Source: PALSA-1004 sp046715035
GTDB taxonomy: Bacteria; Pseudomonadota; Gammaproteobacteria; Burkholderiales; SG8-41
Direction of reading: 5' to 3'
DNA: 13,404 nucleotides
Assembly: GCA_046715035.1 (NCBI GenBank)
Contig: JBKJZR010000139.1
Location: forward strand, 1-13,404
The translations under genes were made by a program, and so were the position numbers. Of this stretch, positions 6,525-12,730 are shown piece after piece. The notes under the pieces were generated by a model. The model did no database searches, was not told the DNA's origin, and saw nothing but the letters and a program-made list of their open reading frames with translations. Each line of letters starts with the position of its first letter. Positions within the stretch are counted from its first letter, which is position 1.

Positions 6525-7292
6525 ATGAATGCGCCCACACGTTACGAGCTCTTCGTACAGCCCGGTTGAAGTAGTTGTCTGCGGGCGAAAGAGTTTCTTT
6601 CCCAAAACAACGTAGACCACGTCGTCACCAATATCGCGGCCGACGAGGCGGGCCGTGCGCGGCTCCTCGCGCTGGGCGTGCGCACCGTACCGGTGCTCGC
6701 GCGTGGAAGCGAGTTCGTACATGCCCAACGCATCGACGAAGTCGCTGATTTCGTTTGCCTCGCCGCGGCACAGCACGTCCCGCTGCCGCCGCCGGCGCTG
6801 ATTGAGCGCTGGCTTGCCGTGCTTACGCATGCACAATCGGTCATGCGGCAGATGCCGCCTGAGCGGCTCGGCGACGAAGTGGCACCCGGGCGCGAGGGGC
6901 GCGTGCTCGCACACGGCTATCACGTCTTTCGAATCGCCGAAGGGTTCTTAAGCGCAGTCGCAGAGCGTGAGTCGGACTGGGTGGCGATGTCGATGAAGCC
7001 GCCACCGCCGGAGTTGCGCACCAGCGACCAGGTGGCCGCCTACGGCGAGGAAGTGAAAGAGAAACTGACCGCATGGTGGGCCGGCGCAAGTCGTGAGGAC
7101 TGGTCGCGCGAGTTGCACGTCGTGGACGGCACCTGGAAACTGCACCCCTTCCTGGAGCGCCAGGTCTGGCACAGCCTTCATCACACGCGGCAGCTGGAAT
7201 CGCTCCTCGAGCGTTACGGCGTAGAACCCGAACCGCGCATTCCGCAGGAGCTGCTGCAGGACCTACCCCTGCCGAAGGCAGTATGGACTTGA
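6525..7292 (+). CDS. Selenocysteine-containing glutaredoxin-like protein fused to a DinB-like domain
   Basis: ATG 6525 follows AGGAG (6513-6517) at 7 nt. Codon 15 is TGA (6567-6569) and the frame then runs to the TGA stop at 7290-7292, for 255 residues. Residues 1-80 look like a glutaredoxin/thioredoxin-fold domain: YELFVQPGU15SSC18LRAKEFL, a UxxC version of the CxxC active site, and GVRTVPVL with the cis-proline at 56. Residues from about 90 look like a DinB-type four-helix bundle, with the histidines of AHGYHVFR and WHSLHHTRQ as possible metal ligands. A SECIS hairpin follows the TGA. Thiol or selenol redox chemistry on a substrate bound by the DinB part (mycothiol- or glutathione-type S-transfer in some DinB relatives) is inference. 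The TctC gene starts 46 nt downstream, so an operon is likely. Without Sec decoding it would be called from GTG 6678 and lose its active site. Confidence 0.85.
6570..6610 (+). promoter_or_regulatory. SECIS element for the Grx-DinB selenoprotein
   Basis: GAAAG (6587-6591) pairs with CTTTC (6597-6601) to close a five-base loop AGTTT (6592-6596). Below a bulged C6586 the stem continues with GG/CC (6584-6585 with 6602-6603), and an outer TTGT/ACAA pairing is possible (6575-6578 with 6607-6610). The loop G lies 24 nt after the UGA. Loop size, the AGU loop start and distance match the element in the UGSC gene, although the stem sequences are unrelated. Confidence 0.7.
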
Positions 7293-7338
7293 TCAAGTCG
7301 TCCCGGCGGAGTTCTTTCTTTAACATAGGAGAAGAGGC

Positions 7339-8325
7339 GTGCAAACAAGGATCGCTCTAGCGTGCATGGCCGCGGTATGGGTGCAGCAGACCGCAGCGCA
7401 AACGACTGCAGATCGCGCTACCCAGCGTTGGCCCGACAGGCCGATCCGCGTGATCGTTCCTTTCCCACCCGGGGGATCCTCGGATTTCGCTGCCCGGATT
7501 CTCTCGCAGCACCTGACCAGGACGCTCAAGCACCCCATCGTCATCGACAACCGCTCCGGCGCCGGAGGCAATCTCGGCACCGACATCGTTGCGAAAGCGG
7601 TGCCCGATGGATACACGTTCCTGATAAGTGCGGAGGGTCCGATCGTACTGAGCCCGAGCCTCTATCCGGACCTGCCGTACGTGCCGACACGCGATCTCAC
7701 CGCCGTCACGCAGGTGGTGAAGTTTGCCAACGTGCTGGTCGTGACGCCTTCGCTGCGCGCCACTTCGGTGAAGGACCTGATCGCACTCGCAAAAGCTCAG
7801 CCGGGCAAGATGAGCTATGCGCACTCGGGGGTCGGCACGAACGTGCACCTCGCCGCCGAGCTCTTCAAGCTCATGGCCGGGGTCGATATCGTCGGCGTCT
7901 CATACAAGGGCGGCGGACCCGCGATCTTAAGCGTGATCGGCAACGAGACGCAGCTCGGGTTCAACACGGCGCCTTCGGTCACCTCACACGTTAAGAGCGG
8001 TAAGCTGAGAGCGCTTGCGGTCACCACGGCGAAGCGCTCCGCGGTGTTGCCGGAGCTGCCGACGATCGCCGAATCCGGCGTGCCCGGGTATGCGGTCGAG
8101 GGCTGGGCTGCGTTCATGGCGCCGGCGAAGACCCCGCCGGCGATCGTCGCTCGTATGTACGAGGAGACGGTGAAGGTGCTGCAACTGCCGGAGGTGAAAG
8201 AGGCCGTCGCCGTAGGGGGCTCTGAAATTGGCGGCGCAACCCCTGCGGAAACGTTGAAGATCATCCGCGAAGAGAGCGCGACGTGGAACAAGGTGATCAA
8301 GAAGCTCGGAATCAAGCTCGAATAG
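7339..8325 (+). CDS. Bug/TctC-family periplasmic solute-binding receptor
   Basis: TctC-type receptors bind carboxylates or other small metabolites in the periplasm and may feed a tripartite tricarboxylate transporter or act without one. The 328-residue product starts at GTG 7339, with AGGAG at 7327-7331. It has a short export signal (MQTRIALACMAAVWVQQTAA). Family blocks follow: PDRPIRVIVPFPPGGSSDF, IDNRSGAGGNLGTD, PDGYTFL, YAHSGVGTNVHLAAELFK and GKLRALAVTT...LPTIAESG. No TctA or TctB membrane genes are nearby, as is common for the many orphan receptors of Burkholderiales. It follows the Grx-DinB gene by 46 nt and precedes a broken UGSC-L copy by 13 nt, which ties it to the selenoprotein cassette. 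The ligand cannot be predicted. Confidence 0.92.
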   Translation: MQTRIALACMAAVWVQQTAAQTTADRATQRWPDRPIRVIVPFPPGGSSDFAARILSQHLTRTLKHPIVIDNRSGAGGNLGTDIVAKAVPDGYTFLISAEGPIVLSPSLYPDLPYVPTRDLTAVTQVVKFANVLVVTPSLRATSVKDLIALAKAQPGKMSYAHSGVGTNVHLAAELFKLMAGVDIVGVSYKGGGPAILSVIGNETQLGFNTAPSVTSHVKSGKLRALAVTTAKRSAVLPELPTIAESGVPGYAVEGWAAFMAPAKTPPAIVARMYEETVKVLQLPEVKEAVAVGGSEIGGATPAETLKIIREESATWNKVIKKLGIKLE

Positions 8326-8338
8326 ACGGGGGGCGCCC

Positions 8339-8421
8339 ATGACAGTCGAAGCGAAATTGTCCAGCGCGACCTACGAGGTCACGGATGCATTCGAGGCGAA
8401 CGATTCAGCGCAAATGGCTGG
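8339..8421 (+). pseudogene. Truncated second copy of the start of the UGSC-L gene
   Basis: ATG 8339 reads MTVEAKLSSATYEVTDAFEA, against MTVEAKLSSTTYEVADAFEA at 2193. In the first 65 bases I count ten differences, mostly at third positions, then a 5-base deletion and a 1-base insertion before similarity ends near 8421 (ATGGCTGG in both). The frame stays open by chance to 8572 but encodes nothing like the family. The mostly synonymous differences show that the two copies diverged for some time while both were under protein-level selection, so this copy was broken later. It sits 13 nt after the TctC stop, where a functional UGSC-L would be the next gene of the operon. Confidence 0.85.
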
Positions 8422-8662
8422 GCTTGGGACTCCGCCGTGCCCCAAAGCATTGGATGCCCATGGTCTAGCGCATACCCAAGCCAGAAACCGTCCGCGAACG
8501 AGCGCTGTTCACTGGCAGGGCGGGCGGGGTAACTTTAGGGGTAACAGGTCTGCAGGCCTAGCGAAAAAATAAGCGGGGCCCACGCCTTACGCCCCGAATT
8601 CGAGTGAGACCCCGTCCAGCAACAAGGGGCGCGCACGCATGAGTGGGGCGCGCGTCCACCCG
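8422..8662. other. Gene-free stretch after the UGSC-L remnant, with a short direct repeat
   Basis: No supportable gene is seen. It holds two copies of GGGGTAAC (8526-8533 and 8538-8545, separated by TTTA), an A-run (8563-8568) and a GC-rich segment, and looks like deletion-scar DNA between the convergent TctC and LeuD-like genes. The repeat recalls short tandem sites near recombinase targets, but this is only a resemblance. Confidence 0.35.
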
Positions 8663-8697
8663 GGGCCAGATCTCGAGCGCACGTCGAGATCGGGCCC
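8663..8697 (-). terminator. Hairpin downstream of the LeuD-like gene, possible terminator
   Basis: GATCTCGA (8669-8676) pairs with TCGAGATC (8684-8691) around a 7-nt loop, and GGGCC (8663-8667) with GGCCC (8693-8697) extends it past one mismatch to 13 pairs. It lies 18 bases beyond the LeuD-like stop on the minus strand, in a convergent spacer. There is no T-run, so factor-independent termination is uncertain. Confidence 0.4.
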
Positions 8698-8714
8698 GAA
8701 CAGCATCCCCGGCT

Positions 8715-9359
8715 TCAGCTCGCGCCGAATAGCCACGGCTCCTCGGCGGTTCGCGCTCTTTCGTAGGCGCGGATCTGCTGCGCCTTCTGAAGCGTAAGCG
8801 CTATGTCGTCGAGGCCGTTCAGGAGGGAGTGCTTGCGCGAGGCGTCGATCGCGAAGTTGAAGGTCGCGCCATCCGGCGTCGTCACGGTCTGCGCGGGTAG
8901 ATCGACACTCAAACGATAACCCGGCGTCGCTTCGACTTCGTTGAAGAGGCGATCGACGAGGCTCGCGTCGAGCACCACCGGCAGGATGCCGTTCTTGTAG
9001 CAGTTCATGAAGAAGATGTCGGCGAAGCTCGGCGCGATCAGAGCGCGAAAGCCGTATTCGCGCAGCGCCCACGGCGCGTGCTCGCGGGAAGACCCCGCGC
9101 CGAAGTTCTCGCGCGCGAGCAGGATCTGCGCGCCCTTGTAACGCGGCCGGTTCAGCACGAAGTCGGGATTCACGGGCCGCTTCGAGCAGTCCATGCCGAG
9201 CGCGCCGCGGTCGCGATAGCGCAGCTCGTCGAAGAGAAACTCGCCGAAGCCCGTGCGCTCGATCGATTTCATGAACTGCTTGGGGATGATCATGTCGGTG
9301 TCGACGTTGCGGCGGTCGAGCGGCGCGACGAGCCCGTCGACATGGACGAATGGCTGCAT
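8715..9359 (-). CDS. leuD: 3-isopropylmalate dehydratase-like small subunit (LeuD family)
   Basis: The 214-residue protein starts MQPFVHVDGLVAPLDRRNVD and continues TDMIIPKQFMKSIERTGFGE, then LLARENFGAGSSREHAPWAL, the swivel-domain signature that helps bind the substrate in the aconitase superfamily. It would pair with the large subunit encoded just upstream to isomerise 2-isopropylmalate to 3-isopropylmalate or a related dicarboxylate. ATG 9359 is preceded by AGGAGGG, which overlaps the stop of the LeuC-like gene (TAG 9373-9371); the gap is 11 nt, so translation is probably coupled. Length is slightly above the 201 residues of E. coli LeuD. No leuB follows; the gene is the last of its operon. 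A catabolic paralogue is therefore as likely as the leucine-pathway enzyme. Confidence 0.93.
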   Translation of the reverse strand: MQPFVHVDGLVAPLDRRNVDTDMIIPKQFMKSIERTGFGEFLFDELRYRDRGALGMDCSKRPVNPDFVLNRPRYKGAQILLARENFGAGSSREHAPWALREYGFRALIAPSFADIFFMNCYKNGILPVVLDASLVDRLFNEVEATPGYRLSVDLPAQTVTTPDGATFNFAIDASRKHSLLNGLDDIALTLQKAQQIRAYERARTAEEPWLFGAS

Positions 9360-9370
9360 GGCGGTCCCTC

Positions 9371-10777
9371 CTAGGGGCTGCGCGTGACGTCGACAAAATG
9401 CCCCGCAATCGCAGCCGCTGCCGCCATCGCGGGACTCACGAGATGCGTGCGCCCGCCCGGTCCCTGCCGGCCCTCGAAGTTGCGGTTCGAGGTCGATGCG
9501 CAGCGGTCGCCCGGCGAGAGGCGGTCCTCGTTCATGCCGAGGCACATCGAGCAGCCCGGCTCGCGCCATTCGAAACCCGCGTCGATGAACACGCGATGCA
9601 GGCCTTCGGCCTCGGCCTGGGCCTTGATCGGCCCCGACCCCGGCACCGCGAGCGCGAGGCGGATCGTCGGCGCGATGTGGTTGCCGCGCAGCACCGCGGC
9701 GGCGGCGCGGAGATCCTCGATGCGCGAGTTGGTGCACGAGCCGATGAAGACCTTGTCGGGGCGGATCTCGCTGATCGGCGTCCCCGGCTCGAGCGCCATG
9801 TACTCGAGCGCCCGCTCCATCGACGCCCGCTTCGTCGCATCCGCCTCGCGCGCGGGGTCCGGCACGCGCCCGTCGATCGAGACCACCTGCTCTGGGGACG
9901 TGCCCCACGTCACCTGCGGCCGCAGCGTCGAGGCATCGATCTCGACCGATTTCTCGAAGCGCGCGCCCGGATCGCTCGTGAGAGTCCGCCAGTAACCAAC
10001 GGCGCGCTCCCACTGCCCGACTTTCGGCGCGAACGGCCGTCCCTTCACATATTCGATTGTCTTCTCGTCCACGCCGACGAGTCCGACCCGCGCGCCCGCT
10101 TCCACCGCCATGTTGCAGATCGTCATGCGCCCTTCCATCGAGAGTGCGCGCACCGCGCTGCCCGCGAACTCGATTGCGTAGCCCGTGCCTCCGCCGGCGC
10201 CGATGTGGCCGATCACCGCGAGGATCATGTCTTTCGGCGTCACGCCGCGCGGCGGCTCGCCTTCGATCCGCACCCGCATCGGCTTCATGCGCTTCACCTG
10301 CAGGCACTGCGTGGCGAGCACGTGTTCGACGTCGGAAGTGCCGACGCCGAAGGCAAGCGCGGCAAACGCGCCATGGGTGCACGTGTGCGAATCGCCCGCG
10401 ACGACGGTCATCCCGGGCAGCGTCGCGCCCTGCTCGGGGCCGATCACGTGGATGATGCCCTGCCGCGGATCATGCATGCCGAACATCGTGATGCCGAACT
10501 CGCGCGCATTGCTCTCGAGCGTCTCCACCTGCCGCCGCGACAGCGGATCGGCGATCGGCTCGTCGCGCGAAGTCGTCGGCACGTTGTGATCGCAGGTGGC
10601 GAGCACGGTTTCCCTGCGCCAGGCTTGCCGGCCCGCGGCGCGCAGACCCGCGAAGGCCTGCGGGCTCGTCGCCTCGTAGACGAGCTGCCGGTCGACGTAG
10701 AGAAGGCACGTGCCGTCCGGGCTCTCCTCCACCAGGTGGCGCTGCCAGAGTTTCTCGAAAAGGCTGAGCGCGGCCAT
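9371..10777 (-). CDS. leuC: 3-isopropylmalate dehydratase-like large subunit (LeuC family)
   Basis: This 468-residue protein has the normal length for LeuC (466 in E. coli). The [4Fe-4S] cluster ligands are present: Cys348 in FIGSCTNSR, and Cys409 and Cys412 in EPGCSMCLGMN. Other family blocks are DHNVPTTSRD, GDSHTCTHGAFAALAFGVGTSDVEHVLATQ (residues about 130-160) and SNRNFEGRQGPGGRTHLVSP near the C-terminus. ATG 10777 lies 2 nt after the TGA of the TctC gene, so it is tightly coupled to a receptor, which is not the usual leucine operon order (leuC-leuD-leuB). Together with HMG-CoA-lyase and CoA-transferase genes upstream, it may act on a methyl-branched or hydroxylated dicarboxylate such as a malate derivative; the reaction itself is inference. 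All catalytic features look intact. Confidence 0.93.
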   Translation of the reverse strand: MAALSLFEKLWQRHLVEESPDGTCLLYVDRQLVYEATSPQAFAGLRAAGRQAWRRETVLATCDHNVPTTSRDEPIADPLSRRQVETLESNAREFGITMFGMHDPRQGIIHVIGPEQGATLPGMTVVAGDSHTCTHGAFAALAFGVGTSDVEHVLATQCLQVKRMKPMRVRIEGEPPRGVTPKDMILAVIGHIGAGGGTGYAIEFAGSAVRALSMEGRMTICNMAVEAGARVGLVGVDEKTIEYVKGRPFAPKVGQWERAVGYWRTLTSDPGARFEKSVEIDASTLRPQVTWGTSPEQVVSIDGRVPDPAREADATKRASMERALEYMALEPGTPISEIRPDKVFIGSCTNSRIEDLRAAAAVLRGNHIAPTIRLALAVPGSGPIKAQAEAEGLHRVFIDAGFEWREPGCSMCLGMNEDRLSPGDRCASTSNRNFEGRQGPGGRTHLVSPAMAAAAAIAGHFVDVTRSP

Positions 10778-10779
10778 GG

Positions 10780-11751
10780 TCAGTCCACCGTCGTGCCGGA
10801 TTCCTTCACGATCTGCTGCCACTTCGGAAGCTCCGTCTTGATGATGTTCCCGAACTGTTCGGGCGTGGTCGTCCACGGCTCGGCCCCCTGCGCCGCGAGC
10901 TTCTCGACAACATCCTTCGACGCGAGCGCCTTGAGTGTCGCGGCATGGATCTGCCCGATCACGGGCTTCGGCGTGCCGGCGGGTGCGAACATGCCGTACC
11001 ACGGCGTCGCACCGTAGCCCTTGATCGTCTCGCCGATCGCGGGCACGTCGGGCAGCGCCTTCACGCGCTTCTCGTTCGCCACCGCGATCACGCGCAGCTT
11101 GCCCGCCTGCATGAACGGCAGCGCCGACGGCATGCTCTGGAAGGAGATCGGAATGCGCCCCGCGACGACGTCCGTCACCGACGCGGCGGCGCCCTTGTAC
11201 GGCACATGCTGGATGTCCACTTTCGCCGCGGTCTTCAGCATCTCGCCGAGGAGGTGGTTGAGCGTTCCGTTCCCGGCGGAGGCGTACTGGATCTCGCCCG
11301 GCTTCGACTTCGCAAATGCGATCAGCTCCTTCACCGTTTTGGCGGGGAACTGCGCGCTTCCGACCAGCAGATAGGTGCCGACCGCGATCGGCGTGATCGG
11401 CTCGAAGTCCCTGACCGGATCGAAGCCCGGGTTCTTGTAGAGCCACGGGTTCACCGTATGCGCGCTCGAGAGTGTGATCATGATGCTGTGCCCGTCCTTC
11501 GGCGCCCGAGCGGCGATCGAGGTGCCGATGTTGCCGCCCGCCCCCGGGCGGTTGTCGATCACGACGGGCTGGCCGATCACTTTGCTGAACTCGTTGCCGA
11601 AAATGCGCGCGATGGCGTCGTTACCGCCACCCGCGGCCTGCGGCACGATGACCGTGATGGCCTTGGTCGGGAATTTCTCCTGCGCCAGTGCGGTGCCGGC
11701 GAGCGCAAGCGCAGCCGCGACGGCGAGACCTGCAGCAGACTCGAGTTTCAT
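10780..11751 (-). CDS. Bug/TctC-family periplasmic solute-binding receptor
   Basis: The 323-residue protein starts at ATG 11751 behind GAGGAG, with a clear signal peptide (MKLESAAGLAVAAALALAGT, then ALAQ). An upstream in-frame ATG at 11784 would add 11 residues ahead of the signal and lacks a comparable ribosome site. The mature part shows FPTKAITVIVPQAAGGGNDA, IDNRPGAGGNIGTSIAARAP, YASAGNGTLNHLLGEMLK, HVPYKGAAASVTDVVAGRI and LPDVPAIGETIKGYG, the standard TctC order. It sits between the HMG-CoA-lyase-like and LeuC-like genes, 43 nt after the former, so it probably delivers the substrate used by that operon. No TctA/TctB partner is visible. It is clearly a different paralogue from the receptor at 7339. 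Confidence 0.94.
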   Translation of the reverse strand: MKLESAAGLAVAAALALAGTALAQEKFPTKAITVIVPQAAGGGNDAIARIFGNEFSKVIGQPVVIDNRPGAGGNIGTSIAARAPKDGHSIMITLSSAHTVNPWLYKNPGFDPVRDFEPITPIAVGTYLLVGSAQFPAKTVKELIAFAKSKPGEIQYASAGNGTLNHLLGEMLKTAAKVDIQHVPYKGAAASVTDVVAGRIPISFQSMPSALPFMQAGKLRVIAVANEKRVKALPDVPAIGETIKGYGATPWYGMFAPAGTPKPVIGQIHAATLKALASKDVVEKLAAQGAEPWTTTPEQFGNIIKTELPKWQQIVKESGTTVD

Positions 11752-11794
11752 AGCTCTCCTCATGGGGTCGATGGTGTCGTTCACTCAAGCTCGA

Positions 11795-12721
11795 TTAGGC
11801 GGCGGGATGAAGGTCGGTGCGCTTTCCCGCTTTCAGGATCTGGCCCGGCACATCGTGTCCGACGATACGCGGTAGGTCGCGCGCGATGGCGAGCAGAGCG
11901 TCCAGGTCGACGCCGGTGTCGACGCTGGAAGATTCCAGCATGTGCACGAGGTCCTCGGTGCAGATGTTGCCGCTCGCGCCGGGCGCGTAGGGGCAGCCGC
12001 CGATGCCGCCGAGCGAAGCGTCGAAGCTCACCACGCCGGCCGCGAGCGCGGCAATCACGTTGGCGAGGCCCATGCCGCGCGTGTTGTGGAAGTGCAGCGT
12101 GAGGGGCACCACGGGCTGATCCTTCGTCAATGCGGTGACGACCTCGTTCACCTGCGCCGGATGCGCCATGCCCGTCGTGTCGGCCAGCGTGATGCTGTCC
12201 ATGCCCATGTCGGTGTACTGCGCGGCGGCCCACAGCACGCGCTCGATGGACTGGTCGCCCTCGAACGGGCAGCCGAATGCGGTCGCGATGGTGCCGTTCA
12301 CGCGCACGTCGGTGCCCCTGGTGATCTGCATCACGCGCCGGAACTGCTCGAGCGACTGCTCGCACGTCATACGCATGTTGGCGAGGTTGTGCTTCTCCCC
12401 GATCGACATCACGAGGTTGACCTCGTCCACCTTGGCTGCCAGCGCGCGCTCGCAGCCCTTCTCGTTTGGCACCAGCGCAACATACGTGACGCCGGGCACG
12501 CGGTCGATGCGTTGCATCACTTCCGCTGCGTCGCGGAGATTCGGGATCGCCTTCGGCGAGACGAACGACGTCACCTCGATCTTGGCCAGGCCCGTGCGCG
12601 ATAACCGGTTCACGAACTCGATCTTCTGCCCGGTGGGCACGAAATCGGGCTCGCTCTGGAACCCGTCACGCACCGCGACTTCGTTCACGTAAACGCGCTT
12701 CGGCGTTTTTTCGAACAGCAT
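11795..12721 (-). CDS. Hydroxymethylglutaryl-CoA lyase family protein
   Basis: A 308-residue TIM-barrel lyase of the HMG-CoA lyase family, which splits 3-hydroxy-acyl-CoA esters (HMG-CoA to acetyl-CoA and acetoacetate) using a divalent metal. The key residues are visible: Arg18-Asp19 in EVAVRDGFQ, the metal-binding HFHNTRGMGLAN, and the loop GGIGGCPYAPGASGN with catalytic Cys243. The N-terminal motif is VAVRDGFQ rather than the usual VGPRDGLQ, so the substrate may differ from HMG-CoA, for example a citramalyl-type CoA ester. ATG 12721 has AGGAG overlapping the stop of the CoA-transferase gene upstream, with a 9-nt gap. With that CoA-transferase it makes a natural pair: activation of an acid to its CoA ester, then cleavage. 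Confidence 0.9.
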   Translation of the reverse strand: MLFEKTPKRVYVNEVAVRDGFQSEPDFVPTGQKIEFVNRLSRTGLAKIEVTSFVSPKAIPNLRDAAEVMQRIDRVPGVTYVALVPNEKGCERALAAKVDEVNLVMSIGEKHNLANMRMTCEQSLEQFRRVMQITRGTDVRVNGTIATAFGCPFEGDQSIERVLWAAAQYTDMGMDSITLADTTGMAHPAQVNEVVTALTKDQPVVPLTLHFHNTRGMGLANVIAALAAGVVSFDASLGGIGGCPYAPGASGNICTEDLVHMLESSSVDTGVDLDALLAIARDLPRIVGHDVPGQILKAGKRTDLHPAA

Positions 12722-12730
12722 AGGGTTCTC

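Noticed and set aside
6678..7292. GTG 6678 as the start of the Grx-DinB gene
   Set aside because: No ribosome site is evident, and it would cut through the TVPVL block of a thioredoxin fold; ATG 6525 has AGGAG and adds the missing active site.
7287..7298. Palindrome ACTTGATCAAGT at the Grx-DinB stop as a terminator
   Set aside because: Only a 4-bp stem is possible with a realistic loop, and the TctC gene follows as if in the same operon.
8422..8572. Continuation of the UGSC-L copy as a 77-residue functional protein
   Set aside because: After the indels the sequence has no resemblance to the family; the open frame is probably accidental.
9360..10382. Long open frame upstream of and in frame with the LeuD-like gene
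   Set aside because: It is an Arg/Ala-rich shadow of the LeuC-like gene, caused by high GC content.
9350..11017. 555-codon plus-strand open frame opposite the LeuC/LeuD-like genes
   Set aside because: His/Arg-rich antisense shadow typical of high-GC DNA; no ribosome site or family resemblance.
10778..11446. Upstream extension of the LeuC-like gene
   Set aside because: Out-of-frame reading of the TctC gene; LeuC homology begins at ATG 10777.
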